Part shown: positions 25,828 to 35,440 of the stretch, one piece after another | Layout: every line of letters starts with the position of its first letter | Position numbering within the stretch: the stretch's first letter is position 1 | Assembly: GCA_031270945.1 (NCBI GenBank) | Contig: JAISWZ010000224.1 | Span: 1-60,908 of the forward strand | DNA from: Clostridiales bacterium | GTDB taxonomy: Bacteria > Bacillota > Clostridia > Lachnospirales > WQUN01 | Direction: 5' to 3' | Length of the DNA stretch: 60,908 nt | Translations under genes and position numbers: made by a program | The notes under the pieces: generated by a model | Told to the model about the DNA's origin: nothing | Database searches by the model: none | What the model saw: the letters and a program-made list of their open reading frames with translations, nothing else

Positions 25828-27210
25828 TTAAAATTGGTAATAGATGAATGGATTAAATGATCCGCTCAACAAAAATATGACCGACAGAGCGAACGCCGCG
25901 CTCATGAGGGCGGTCTTGAAAAACCTTCCCATAATGCCATTTAACGCGTTTTCGCAATGCTTCCATATAGGGGTTGAGGCCAAGACAGCCGCTATCCATT
26001 CAATCTTGTACTCCGCAAATATATAGTAAGCCTCATTGCTTTGGAAACCGTTGGCGCCAAACATGCTTCGCAGATAAGAAGCTGTTGAATGCAAGCTTGG
26101 GCTTCTGAATATCACCCATCCAACTGCTATCAAAGCCAGGCACAAAATGCGATACGCCATGCCAGAGACCTTGCCTAAGCGCTCTGGTCTTATCACGAAC
26201 TTCTCTCCTATCAACAGCGCTCCGAAATAGGCGCCCCATACTGCAAATGTCCAATTAGCGCCATGCCAAAGCCCAGTCAATAGCCAGACAGCCATAAGGT
26301 TGAAAGCGTGGCGAGCTTTGCCTGTCCTGCTCCCTCCGAGGGGTATGTAAACATAATCCCTGAACCATGTGCTAAGTGTCATGTGCCATTTTCGCCAAAA
26401 GTCAGTTATGGAGCTGCATGTATAAGGATGGTTGAAGTTCTCAGGAAAGTTGTAGCCGAAAATTTTGCCCAGGCCTATTGCCATGTCCGAGTATCCAGAA
26501 AAGTCAAAATAGATTTGGAACCCGTAGGCTATAGCGCCAAGCCAAGCAAGCGACGCAGAAACGGGAGAGGCTCTGTTGAAAACCTGGTCAGCTACCAGCC
26601 CCATCTGGTTCGCTATCAGGATCTTCTTTGCAAAGCCGAAAACGAGCCTTTCGACTCCTTTTCCGAAGTCCTCGATGCGGATTTTCCTCTCTTTCATCTC
26701 CTTGGCAACCTCTTGATAGCGCACTATCGGCCCTGCGATAAGCTGGGGAAACATTGAAATGTACAAGCCAAAATTGAAGGGGTTTTTCTGAGCCGCAGCG
26801 TCGCTCCTGTAAACGTCAACGAGATAGCTGATGGCTTGAAATGTGAAGAATGATATGCCTATTGGAAGCTCAACGCTCACGTCTGGAACGTTTATTCCGA
26901 ACGCCTTCATTGTGCTTAATATCAAGCCCATGTACTTGAAAACTCCTATTGCCAGAAGGTTAGCGCCCACGAACAAGCCGACCAAAAGCTTGTTTTTGCG
27001 ATTTTCCAAGACCAACCCGAATAGGAAGTTCATCAAGATAGAGGCAAGTATCAGCGTAATGTATTGATGGCCGCCCAAGAAATAGAATATAAGGCTAAAT
27101 CCCAGCAAAACCAGATTCCTAAGGAACACAAATTTCGATGGCACGATGAAATAGGCGGCTATTACAGCTGGAAGAAAAACAAAGAGGAATAAAACATTGC
27201 TGAATACCAT
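25828..27210 (-). CDS. MBOAT-family O-acyltransferase (AlgI/PatA-like)
   Basis: A polytopic membrane enzyme (460 residues, about ten or more hydrophobic segments) that moves acyl groups across the membrane for O-acylation of cell-surface polymers. Family markers include ELPIGISFFTFQAISYLVD, MFPQLIAGPIVRYQ and the catalytic region TGLWHGANWTF with the conserved His at about residue 316. The ribosome site AAAGGATGA precedes the ATG. It pairs with the downstream DHHW protein, the usual two-component arrangement. The polymer modified cannot be told from this window. Confidence 0.94.
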   Translation of the reverse strand: MVFSNVLFLFVFLPAVIAAYFIVPSKFVFLRNLVLLGFSLIFYFLGGHQYITLILASILMNFLFGLVLENRKNKLLVGLFVGANLLAIGVFKYMGLILSTMKAFGINVPDVSVELPIGISFFTFQAISYLVDVYRSDAAAQKNPFNFGLYISMFPQLIAGPIVRYQEVAKEMKERKIRIEDFGKGVERLVFGFAKKILIANQMGLVADQVFNRASPVSASLAWLGAIAYGFQIYFDFSGYSDMAIGLGKIFGYNFPENFNHPYTCSSITDFWRKWHMTLSTWFRDYVYIPLGGSRTGKARHAFNLMAVWLLTGLWHGANWTFAVWGAYFGALLIGEKFVIRPERLGKVSGMAYRILCLALIAVGWVIFRSPSLHSTASYLRSMFGANGFQSNEAYYIFAEYKIEWIAAVLASTPIWKHCENALNGIMGRFFKTALMSAAFALSVIFLLSGSFNPFIYYQF

Positions 27211-27726
27211 GACCCGCTCATCCTTTAACCTTTAATCAGATCATATCCCAAAATCAATCTTGGCGCAGGAAAGCCACGCGAGTTTGCCCGTTAAAGCCCG
27301 AGACAAGCATCGGTGCCCTTGGCGATTTGCCATGAACATTATTTGCGTCAGCATATCGATGCGTTTCAGGTGGTCACAAAGCGTTAGGACAATGTCGGTG
27401 ATCAGCGAAATCTTTGAAAACCCATGTGTCCGAAACGCAACGCGCTATTCATTTTATTATATCGGCTTCCTATGGTTTTTGCAATAGAAATTTTAGCTAG
27501 TGTCTACTTAATTGAAAGGCTGATGTTCCAATGCTTCTCTGAAATGCGTTAATCGTCCTGCTCTCTGATATCCTCATATAGTTTTTCCAGCGCAACTCGC
27601 AGCTATGCACAATGTTTGGCCACAAAATATCTCATTTTTCACCTGCTTTTTCAATAATCCCTTATGGCCGTAGGCCACCTAAATTAGAATCATAATACAT
27701 CTCTTTATTTTTTCCGTAGCTTGTGC
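27211..27726. other. Intergenic region upstream of GH3 gene
   Basis: About 500 bp between divergent genes. A half-copy of the palindromic repeat lies at about 27239-27330 (CATATCCCAAAATCAATCTT, then GTTAAAGCCCGAGACAAGCA). The rest shows no gene I can support. Confidence 0.55.
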
Positions 27727-27782
27727 TATAATGCGCTTATATAAGAATTCTAGCAGTACACTTGCGAGCGAAAACGTTTTTT
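27724..27782 (+). promoter_or_regulatory. Extended -10 promoter with LacI/CcpA-type operator
   Basis: TGCTATAAT (27724-27732) is a textbook extended -10 element. About 35 bp downstream, CGAAAACGTTTTTT (27769-27782) contains the palindrome AAAACGTTTT and matches the catabolite-responsive consensus TGWAANCGNTNWCA at all but three positions. The placement fits repression of the GH3 gene by a sugar-responsive LacI-family protein or CcpA. Confidence 0.6.
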
Positions 27783-27836
27783 AAGAATAAGCGCAATCCT
27801 TTTTTTGCTCAGATATAACAGAAAAGGGGCCGGTAA

Positions 27837-30083
27837 ATGGACAAGAAATGGAAATTGATTGAAAAAGACGGCTATTCCTTGGCCGTAAACGAGGGAGGGC
27901 CTACCCTAGGCGCGGGCAATGCATCCATTTTCATTGAAGTGGATGGATTGGCGTTCAAGGATTTAAACGGAAACGGGATTCTTGACGCCTATGAGGACTG
28001 GAGGCGCCCGTTTGAGGACAGGGCCGCTGACTTGGCAAGCAGGCTCTCATTGGAAGAGATAGCAGGGCTGATGCTCTACAGCCCGCACCAGATGCTTTCA
28101 AAGAGCCTGGGAGTGTTTGCCGCGCTGGCAACCATGGATGGCATCCCAGATGAGGTAAAGGCCCTGTACGGGATGAGCAATGATGATCGGGAGAACTCTT
28201 GGGATCTGTCTACGGCCCAAAAAAGCTTTTTGAGCGGCGATCATGTGCGACACGTGCTGGTGGCCACAGTTGACGACGCCCAGACAGCCGCCCGCTGGAA
28301 TAACAATGCGCAAGCCTTTGTTGAGGGCTTGGAGCATGGCATACCCATAAACACGAGTTCTGACCCCAGGCATGAGCTTTCTGCTATCGCTGAGTATGAC
28401 ATGGGCGCTGGCGGCAAGATTTCAAAGTGGCCCACTCACGCAGGGCTTGCGGCAACCCTGGATCCAGCGGTGGTTGAAGGGTTTGGAAAGATAGCCTCCA
28501 AGGAATACCGCGCCTTGGGAATAGCGACAGCGCTTTCACCCCAAGTTGACTTGGCGTCAGATCCCCGCTGGAACCGCTTCAATGGAACCTTTGGATCCAG
28601 CAGCAAGCTTTCGGCAGATCTGGCAAGGGCTTATTGCGATGGGTTTCAAACATCTGAAGGCGACAAAGAGCTTGCTGATGGATGGGGCTTTGACAGCGTG
28701 AATGCCATGGCAAAGCATTGGCCTGGCGGCGGATCAGGAGAAGGCGGGCGGGACGCCCATTACGGATTTGGAAAATGCGCGGTTTATCCTGGCGGCAACT
28801 TCTCTGAGCACCTGATCCCTTTCACTGAAGGCGCTTTCAAGCTGTCTGGAAAGACTGGACAGGCTTCAGCTGTGATGCCCTACTACACCATATCGTGGGA
28901 TCAGGATTCCGCTTATGGCGAGAACGTGGGCAACTCCTACAGCCGCTACATCATCACAGACCTGCTAAGAGAGAAATACGGGTATGATGGAGTTGTATGC
29001 ACTGACTGGAACATAACCCACAATGCTGGAAACGTCGAGAACATAATGTCCGGAAAGTGCTGGGGCGTTGAGGATCTGTCCATCACGGATCGGCACTACA
29101 AAGCCCTGGTAGCGGGAGTAGATCAATTCGGCGGAAACAGCGATGCCAAGCCTGTAATCGAAGCCTACAACAAAGGCGTCGCTGAATTTGGAGAGGAATA
29201 CATGAAGGAGCGCTTCACCCTTTCAGCTAAGCGCCTCCTCAAAAATATCTTCAGAGTTGGGCTCTTCGAGAACCCTTACTTAGATCCGGATGAAAGCGCC
29301 AAGATCGTAGGAAACGACGAGTACGTTAGCCAGGGGTATGAAGCCCAGCTTAAGAGTGTCGCCCTCTTGAAGAACAAGGGCGCATTGCCCTTGAAAAAGG
29401 GCAGCAAAGTATACATTCCGAAGCGCAGAAACAACGCTGGCCGCAACTGGTTTGGCATACCCATGCCAGCTGGGGAGGCGTTCCCTATTGACCCCAAGTC
29501 GGCTGATGGATACTACACTCTGGTAGACTCTCCAGAAGAGGCTGATTGCGCTTTCGTCTTCATCTCATCTCCATCAAACGTCGGCTACATGAACGGAGAA
29601 TACATTCCGGTAAGCCTGCAGTACAGGCCATATACAGCTTTAGACGCCAGGGCTCAAAGCGTAGCTGCCCCAGACGGCAACAGATCGTATAAAGGCAAGT
29701 CTGCCTCCACCAGCATTGAGCCGCATCTGGATTCCGTCTTGGAAACCAGGCAGGCAATGGGCGAAAAGCCTGTGGTAGTGTTCATCAACATGGCAAACCC
29801 AACAGTGGTTGCTGAATTCGAGAAGGCAGCTGACGCCATCCTAGTTGATTTCGGCGTCACACAGAAGGCGCTCATGGCCTTGGCAAGCGGAGAAGCTGAG
29901 CCTTCAGCCCTGCTTCCTTTCATCATCCCCAAGGACATGTCATCTGTTGAAAAGCACTGTGAAGACATTCCTTTTGACATCCCTCCGCATGAGGACGAAT
30001 GCGGCAACCGTTACGATTTCGCCTTTGGGATGAACTGGTCTGGCGTCATAGAAGACTGGCGCACCGAAAAGTACAAGGATTAA
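27837..30083 (+). CDS. Glycoside hydrolase family 3 protein, beta-glucosidase-like
   Basis: A 748-residue GH3 enzyme without a signal peptide, so probably cytoplasmic, acting on imported oligosaccharides. It has the N-terminal TIM-barrel with KHWPGGGSGEGGRDAHYGFG and the nucleophile Asp in GVVCTDWN (about D390), then the second alpha/beta domain (SVALLKNKGALPLKKG), and ends after the usual C-terminal segment. A short N-terminal insert, DLNGNGILDAYEDWR, looks like a calcium-type loop and is common in one GH3 subgroup. The ribosome site is AAGGGG. The TAA stop lies inside the end of a palindromic repeat. It is convergent with the transporter operon next door, which may deliver its substrate. 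Confidence 0.93.
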   Translation: MDKKWKLIEKDGYSLAVNEGGPTLGAGNASIFIEVDGLAFKDLNGNGILDAYEDWRRPFEDRAADLASRLSLEEIAGLMLYSPHQMLSKSLGVFAALATMDGIPDEVKALYGMSNDDRENSWDLSTAQKSFLSGDHVRHVLVATVDDAQTAARWNNNAQAFVEGLEHGIPINTSSDPRHELSAIAEYDMGAGGKISKWPTHAGLAATLDPAVVEGFGKIASKEYRALGIATALSPQVDLASDPRWNRFNGTFGSSSKLSADLARAYCDGFQTSEGDKELADGWGFDSVNAMAKHWPGGGSGEGGRDAHYGFGKCAVYPGGNFSEHLIPFTEGAFKLSGKTGQASAVMPYYTISWDQDSAYGENVGNSYSRYIITDLLREKYGYDGVVCTDWNITHNAGNVENIMSGKCWGVEDLSITDRHYKALVAGVDQFGGNSDAKPVIEAYNKGVAEFGEEYMKERFTLSAKRLLKNIFRVGLFENPYLDPDESAKIVGNDEYVSQGYEAQLKSVALLKNKGALPLKKGSKVYIPKRRNNAGRNWFGIPMPAGEAFPIDPKSADGYYTLVDSPEEADCAFVFISSPSNVGYMNGEYIPVSLQYRPYTALDARAQSVAAPDGNRSYKGKSASTSIEPHLDSVLETRQAMGEKPVVVFINMANPTVVAEFEKAADAILVDFGVTQKALMALASGEAEPSALLPFIIPKDMSSVEKHCEDIPFDIPPHEDECGNRYDFAFGMNWSGVIEDWRTEKYKD

Positions 30084-30165
30084 GAGCATATCCCAAAATT
30101 AATTTTATGGCTTGTGAAAGTCACGCGTTAAAGCATTGCCTTTTTCGGAATTTTGGGATATGCAC
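30081..30165. repeat. Palindromic repeat, short form
   Basis: TTAAGAGCATATCCCAAAAT overlaps the TAA stop of the GH3 gene (TAA 30081-30083); the right end is GGAATTTTGGGATATGCAC. About 85 bp. Confidence 0.85.
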
Positions 30166-30188
30166 AAAAGGCAGACATTGGGATCCTA

Positions 30189-30216
30189 AAAAAGCCGTCC
30201 ATATGGACGGCTTTTT
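30189..30216. terminator. Bidirectional terminator
   Basis: AAAAAGCCGTCC / GGACGGCTTTTT, a 12-bp perfect stem with an ATAT loop, gives T runs on both strands between convergent units. Confidence 0.92.
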
Positions 30217-30219
30217 CTG

Positions 30220-31188
30220 TTACCCTACTATTCCGCTTCTCTCAAAGCTTTCAACCAGCTTCTTCTGGGCGGCGAAATACATTGCCAGAAGGGGTGACAG
30301 ATAGATCAGGGCGGCGGCGTGCTTGGTTGCGTCAAAGACAAAGTTGGAGACTGAAGGCACCATGTAGCGCCTTTGGATAACGTTAAGAACCTTCGAGATG
30401 TTATCCTGGTTGTCAGCGAAGATCCGGGTCAGCGTGTTTGCGATGTAAGGGCCATCCGGATGGAAATAGCCGGTGTAATAGGTGTCGCCATAGTTCCAGA
30501 CAAAAGCCAGGGAGGCTACTGTTGTGATGGCTGGCACGGCATTTGGCAGCGCTATCTTGAAGAATGTTTTGTAGAACCCGCATCCGTCAATCAATGCGGC
30601 TTCTTCCAGCTCCATGGGAAGGCTTGAAAAGAACTGCCGGAAGATGAAGACAAAGATGCTTTGCTTTACGCCGAAGCCTGTGAGGGCCAGGACGTAGAGC
30701 ACATAGGGCTTGTTGATCAAGTCCATGGGCTTGCCGTTGTTGAGCAATGAAACAATGCCCAGAACATCGAACTGCTTGAACCTAAGGTACTGAGAGATGA
30801 GAAGAGCTTGGGGCGGGGTCACTATGGTTACGATGACCAAGACCATCACTACGCTTGAGAACAGGAACTTGACCCGTCCAAGGGAGTAGCCCGCGAAGGC
30901 GCTTATCATGATCTGTATAAAAGTAATGGCGGCGCAGTACACGGCTGTAAGGAGCATGGTTCTTCCGTTTCCGAAGCCAAGGGAAATGGCGGCCCTGAAA
31001 GACATAAGAGAGGTCTTGACTGGTATCCAGATGACATCCGGGTTTCCCAGGTCAGAAAAGTCGCTTGTGACAACGGGCAAAATCTTTAGGAGGGGATAGA
31101 GTATGGCAAAGCAGAGGCCTATTACAAGAGTCAGGAAGAAGAACTTGAAAATAGCGCCTTTTATCCGTCTTTGGGCTGCGTCAAGCAT
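30220..31188 (-). CDS. Carbohydrate ABC transporter permease (MalG-type)
   Basis: A 322-residue inner-membrane permease with six hydrophobic segments and the ATPase-docking EAA loop EEAALIDGCGFYKTFFKIAL. It overlaps the preceding permease gene by 8 nt and ends the operon at a terminator. The partner ATPase is not encoded in the operon, so an MsmK-type shared ATPase is expected elsewhere, as in many Firmicute sugar importers. Confidence 0.93.
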   Translation of the reverse strand: MLDAAQRRIKGAIFKFFFLTLVIGLCFAILYPLLKILPVVTSDFSDLGNPDVIWIPVKTSLMSFRAAISLGFGNGRTMLLTAVYCAAITFIQIMISAFAGYSLGRVKFLFSSVVMVLVIVTIVTPPQALLISQYLRFKQFDVLGIVSLLNNGKPMDLINKPYVLYVLALTGFGVKQSIFVFIFRQFFSSLPMELEEAALIDGCGFYKTFFKIALPNAVPAITTVASLAFVWNYGDTYYTGYFHPDGPYIANTLTRIFADNQDNISKVLNVIQRRYMVPSVSNFVFDATKHAAALIYLSPLLAMYFAAQKKLVESFERSGIVG

Positions 31189-32185
31189 CTGTGTTCCCTC
31201 CTTTCGTAAGCTTGGTTAGCGCAAACAGCAGAATCAGGAGATCTGCCAGGACATTTAGCATATAGACAGTGGAAAGCGCCGCCCCGGTTCCGATCTGCCC
31301 TCGCCTGAAGGCGAACATGTAGATCTCTTCTGATACTGGGGAAGAGAGGAACAGATCCACAAAGCTATAGACTACAACAAACACAATGACGTTTGAAAGC
31401 ATGGGGATCGTGATCTTCCAGAACGTCTCGTAGGCGTTTGCCCCTTCTATCTTTGCGACCTCATACAAGGCGCCGCTTATGGACTGAAGGCCAGCCAGGA
31501 ATATGAGGGTCTGCACTCCGCACTTTGAGGCTAGGCTAAAGACCTCTTCCGTCGCCTGGGCTATAAAGGCCGCGACAGATATGGGGAGAAAGGTGTTGTT
31601 AAGAAGAAGCCTCATAATGAATCCGTCAGAGAAGAAAGCGCCAACGCTTGAGTCCACGAAATCGCTGCCAGTCGAGACCGCTATGAGCTTTTGCACGACA
31701 TTCAGCCCTATTATGATTGGGAGGAAGAAGACAACCCTGGCAAGCCCCCTGCCCTTGAACTTGACGTTTACCAAAATGGCGCAAAATAGGCTGAAAGTCA
31801 TGATGACAGGGGTATTCAAGAATATTCTCGCGTTTTCCTCAAGGAACATGCGGGCAAACTGGATTCCTGTGGAGCTGACTTCTGTCTGGAAAAGCGCCTT
31901 GTAGTTGTCAAAGCCGTTGAACTCGAGGCTCATCCCGCCCTGCTCCCCTACTTCCGTCTTGGAGAACGAATAGACAACGGAGCTGTAGATTGGCACGGCG
32001 AAAAACAAGAGAAAGCCAATGAGCCACGGCAGGAGGAAGACTACGGCGTTGATCTTGCGAGAAGTTCTGAAAGTGATGTTTAATCTTTTTTTGGTTTTAT
32101 TGGTTTTTTGGGTTTCTGGTTTTTTTTGGGTTTGATTGCTTGTATCGCTTTTATTTATTTTATCGCTTATTTTTCTTTTATTCAT
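31181..32185 (-). CDS. Carbohydrate ABC transporter permease (MalF-type)
   Basis: A 334-residue permease. The first about 37 residues are a Lys/Asn/Thr-rich hydrophilic tail (MNKRKISDKINKSDTSNQ), unusual for the family, followed by six membrane segments and the EAA loop YEVAKIEGANAYETFWKITI. It pairs with the MalG-type permease downstream and overlaps the DUF5696 gene upstream by 8 nt, showing strong translational coupling. Confidence 0.92.
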   Translation of the reverse strand: MNKRKISDKINKSDTSNQTQKKPETQKTNKTKKRLNITFRTSRKINAVVFLLPWLIGFLLFFAVPIYSSVVYSFSKTEVGEQGGMSLEFNGFDNYKALFQTEVSSTGIQFARMFLEENARIFLNTPVIMTFSLFCAILVNVKFKGRGLARVVFFLPIIIGLNVVQKLIAVSTGSDFVDSSVGAFFSDGFIMRLLLNNTFLPISVAAFIAQATEEVFSLASKCGVQTLIFLAGLQSISGALYEVAKIEGANAYETFWKITIPMLSNVIVFVVVYSFVDLFLSSPVSEEIYMFAFRRGQIGTGAALSTVYMLNVLADLLILLFALTKLTKGGNTDA

Positions 32186-34805
32186 TCAGCGCCGCCCCCC
32201 TTATAATATAGTCTAGGGCCGGATAGGAAGCGTCGCCAACAGTGACGCTGTACAGGTTGTAGTTGACAAGCGCTTTCACGCCTGTGGCGTAAGTTGTCTC
32301 AAACACCCCAGGGGCTAGCATCTCATGGTTCGTTATCTCAGTGGTGCCGATCTGGCTAAACGCCTTCTCGATCTCCTGGCTTGCGCTTATGATGTCTGGC
32401 GCTATGTTCTGGTACTCATGGGCGTAGTAGCTGCTGAACATGGCTTCAAGCAAGACATCTGATTTTTCTGAAAACACTGTGAACTTGGGCATTGCTCCCA
32501 GCTCGATGGCTTGAAGCAGGAAGTACTTTGGCTCAGACAAGGCGCCGTTCACGTCAAGGGTAGCATACTGGGTTAGACCGTTCAAGGCCAGCTGGCGAAA
32601 TGGGACAGTTGCGTAGGAAGTGCCGTAGTCGCTGGACTCCCGCGAAATGTTCAGGGCATAGCTGGCATAGCCGATCTTGTCTGCGTTAGGATTGTCTAGC
32701 GCCAGGGCCTTTTGGCTTTTGAGCGTTTCAAGGCTTGACTTTACGGCCTCTTGGGCGTTTATGGGGTTGGTGACCGCTCTTGGGTTATAGCTGCCATAGT
32801 AGTGGTTGCCGAAATCCGTAAGATAAAGGTTTTTCGCAAAACCGGACTGGCTCAGGAATTTGGCGGTCACTGATTTCAGGTATTCTGGGTGAAGCAAGTA
32901 ATAAAACGCAAAGTCATAGGCACCGCCAAAGGCCATGTCGGGGAACCACTGGTCATTGAAGACGGCGCTGTCAAAGCTTCCGTCATAGCCCAAGGAATAA
33001 TACTTCTTCGATCCGAAGATGCCAGGCTGGTAGACTCTCATCAGATCCGCTTGAAGGAAGACTTCGGATCCAGGCTTGGACTTTGCGAGAAGCGCTTCGA
33101 GCTCTTTCTTGGATCCATTGGCATTTTCTATCTTTGCGCCATTCGGGAAGCTGCTCATGCGGCCTCCGTTAAGCCCGTTCTTGTAGACAAAGACGGCGTT
33201 TGGCTGCGACAGATCGTCTATGATCCCAGCCGCTTGAGAGAAGCTTGTCATGGACACTTCTGGATGGTACGGAATCCCCGCGAAGGTGTCCCAAATGGTG
33301 ATCGCTCCCACAAGCTCGACCAAAACACCGGGTTGCTGCTTGTAAGATGGCGTTATGTTCTGGCTCTGAATCAAATAGTCCCTATAGTCTCTAGCGAACG
33401 CAAAGTAGCTGGCATTATCGGAGTACAGCTTGTAGGCTATGGTAAAATCGAACTCGATAAGTCCCGTGGTGGCCAGGTACCTGGCGTCGTCATTAGAGTA
33501 CGGCCCAAATATCTTCACCCTGGAGTACTGGGTTGTGTCAGCGCTGCAATAGACGGCGTTGTACAAGGCGCCATCCGCCTGGGAATCCTCGCTTTTGAGC
33601 TTTGCCGCCACATGGGCCAGTTCCGCCCCGCTTTTTATTATAGCCATGTATCCCGCTTGCCGTCCCTTGCTGTCCTTGGCATACATTCCGAAAACCGGCA
33701 TCATGAGCTCTTCGTCAAAGCTGCTTTTCTCATATTTGTCAGCAAACAGGGTGTTGTTGTAAAGCTCCCTGTTGTACTCAGGATAGACTCCGTTGTAGGT
33801 GTCCAGCTTGAAAAGCATTCCCGCTCCGTCTGGCACGAAGATCATGCCGTCGTTCTGGTCTTTGTCCTGGCTGTCAAATGCGGGAAACACGCTGATGTTC
33901 TGGCAGGCGTAAAAGTCATTGCCGCTCTTGATCTCATAAGTTGGGATGTTCACGGTCAAAGTCCCGTTTTCAAAAACCGCCTCCATGCTGACTTCAAAGG
34001 AGGCTGGCTGGGTTATCTCAACAACGAGGCCGAAATCGGCGCTGTCGGACATGAGCTCTTCAGTGGTGTATTCCACAGCTCCGGCAAATTCTATAAGGGT
34101 TCTTACAACAGAGACTGGAGGGAGCCCGGCAAACTTGCTGTAGTAGCAGTCATTTTCCTCATCCCGGGAATACATGGCCCTGAGCGCTGTCTCGTACTGC
34201 CTTGCCCTTTCCGGGGCGATCTTGCCGCTAGCCTCGAATTCCGCCAGGCGTTCGACGAACGATTCCTCATACCTCTCTATTCTTATCTTGGTCGGCAAAT
34301 GCTCGCCAAGTCTGAAGCTTTCGGCCTCGGCGAAGCTGAAAGTTATCCTTGCCCCGTTTTTGATCCGTTGGGCCGTGAACTGCTTTGCGCTAATCGAATA
34401 CGTGAAGGCGTCCCATTCATAAAAGGTGTTGTCCTTGCCCAGGTACTTGAGCACTATCGGAGATCGGGCTGCGGCTGGCATCTTCGGGTCTTCTGAAACT
34501 GTGTTCCAAACCCTGCCCGTCTTCCTGTCCTTGATCTGTATGTTCAAGGTTTCAAGGGAAAGCGTGGCTATGTAGTCGCCTTCCTCATTCAAGACCGGAT
34601 TCTTTTCATCACCGAAGTCTCCGCTTATTGAAGACAATCCTTGGAATGCCGGAGGATTCAGGCTTTCGCCCCTAATCCCCCACTTTGCAAAAAAAAGGCA
34701 CAAAGCGATAGCCGCCGCCAAACCCAGAGCGCCTGCCAAAGCAATTGCGGTTCGCTTGGGCGATGGCTTGAAAAACTTGAAAAAATTGATTCGCACCAAA
34801 CTCAC
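32178..34805 (-). CDS. DUF5696-type exported protein
   Basis: A large (875-residue) protein with an N-terminal membrane anchor (about 18-40) and the rest outside the cell. The N-terminal outer part is beta-rich (KIQDRK-like strands, residues 80-330); a central-to-C-terminal region with repeated QADLMRVYQ and DFGNHYYGSYNPR-like motifs suggests a TIM barrel, as in glycoside hydrolases. It resembles the DUF5696 family, which recurs in Firmicutes next to YIP1-like proteins and paired sugar permeases; the family name is from memory and its activity is unknown to me. GTG 34805 overlaps the upstream stop in GTGA. It could be a glycan-binding or glycan-cleaving partner of the importer. Confidence 0.75.
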   Translation of the reverse strand: MSLVRINFFKFFKPSPKRTAIALAGALGLAAAIALCLFFAKWGIRGESLNPPAFQGLSSISGDFGDEKNPVLNEEGDYIATLSLETLNIQIKDRKTGRVWNTVSEDPKMPAAARSPIVLKYLGKDNTFYEWDAFTYSISAKQFTAQRIKNGARITFSFAEAESFRLGEHLPTKIRIERYEESFVERLAEFEASGKIAPERARQYETALRAMYSRDEENDCYYSKFAGLPPVSVVRTLIEFAGAVEYTTEELMSDSADFGLVVEITQPASFEVSMEAVFENGTLTVNIPTYEIKSGNDFYACQNISVFPAFDSQDKDQNDGMIFVPDGAGMLFKLDTYNGVYPEYNRELYNNTLFADKYEKSSFDEELMMPVFGMYAKDSKGRQAGYMAIIKSGAELAHVAAKLKSEDSQADGALYNAVYCSADTTQYSRVKIFGPYSNDDARYLATTGLIEFDFTIAYKLYSDNASYFAFARDYRDYLIQSQNITPSYKQQPGVLVELVGAITIWDTFAGIPYHPEVSMTSFSQAAGIIDDLSQPNAVFVYKNGLNGGRMSSFPNGAKIENANGSKKELEALLAKSKPGSEVFLQADLMRVYQPGIFGSKKYYSLGYDGSFDSAVFNDQWFPDMAFGGAYDFAFYYLLHPEYLKSVTAKFLSQSGFAKNLYLTDFGNHYYGSYNPRAVTNPINAQEAVKSSLETLKSQKALALDNPNADKIGYASYALNISRESSDYGTSYATVPFRQLALNGLTQYATLDVNGALSEPKYFLLQAIELGAMPKFTVFSEKSDVLLEAMFSSYYAHEYQNIAPDIISASQEIEKAFSQIGTTEITNHEMLAPGVFETTYATGVKALVNYNLYSVTVGDASYPALDYIIRGAALNE

Positions 34806-35440
34806 CGCCGTTTCATTATCTCTGTGAAGATAGTCGTGAAAAAGCCTATCACCTTGCCAGTTATTTGAAGGTACAGCATGCAGACAAACAAAATGACTAC
34901 AGCTGCGGCCGCAGTCGCGGCTATGGTCGCTATGTTCTTAAGTGGGGAGTACTCATGGACAACGCAAAGCCCGGCAAAGACGAGAAAGCAGAAGAATATG
35001 AGGCCTATTGCAGAGACAGCCGAAAGAAGCGCCAGCTCTTCCAATACGACATATCGGGATATTGCAATGTACAGGATGTCGCAGACGAGCTTTGGCACAA
35101 GAGCGTAAGCCAGAACCATTACGACGTGGGCAAATGACCCGTTTCCGTCAAACAAGGTCGTGACGCTCCAGTTGGCGAGCGCGAATAGAAAGTACGGGAA
35201 AAGGGACGAGAAGAAGAGCTGCCAGTTGTTGACGCCGTAATGCTGGGTGTCATAAGAGATCAAAAACCCGGCGTAATAGGTTCTTAGTATCGCGACCAAC
35301 CCGCAGGCGGCGTAAATGCAAAAGACAAGCGCCCAATTGGTCTTCTGCCTAAACCTCAGCTCATAGAAGCAGTCAAAGGGGTGGCCGATTGTCCGAAGCA
35401 TGAACTTCAAGTCAGAAACGAGTTTTGCTCTTGCGGACAT
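34802..35440 (-). CDS. YIP1-like polytopic membrane protein
   Basis: A 212-residue membrane protein with about five hydrophobic helices. The N-terminal signature HPFDCFYELRFRQKTNW is typical of bacterial YIP1-domain proteins. The biochemical role is unknown; in this operon type it always sits beside the permeases and the DUF5696 protein. I chose ATG 35440 because GGAGGT lies 5 nt upstream; this overlaps the upstream gene by 29 nt. Confidence 0.82.
   Translation of the reverse strand: MSARAKLVSDLKFMLRTIGHPFDCFYELRFRQKTNWALVFCIYAACGLVAILRTYYAGFLISYDTQHYGVNNWQLFFSSLFPYFLFALANWSVTTLFDGNGSFAHVVMVLAYALVPKLVCDILYIAISRYVVLEELALLSAVSAIGLIFFCFLVFAGLCVVHEYSPLKNIATIAATAAAAVVILFVCMLYLQITGKVIGFFTTIFTEIMKRR

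Noticed and set aside
32889-34496. Long plus-strand open frame (535 codons) opposite the DUF5696 gene
   Set aside because: It is antisense to a well-supported coding sequence in a translationally coupled operon and its product has no recognisable domain.
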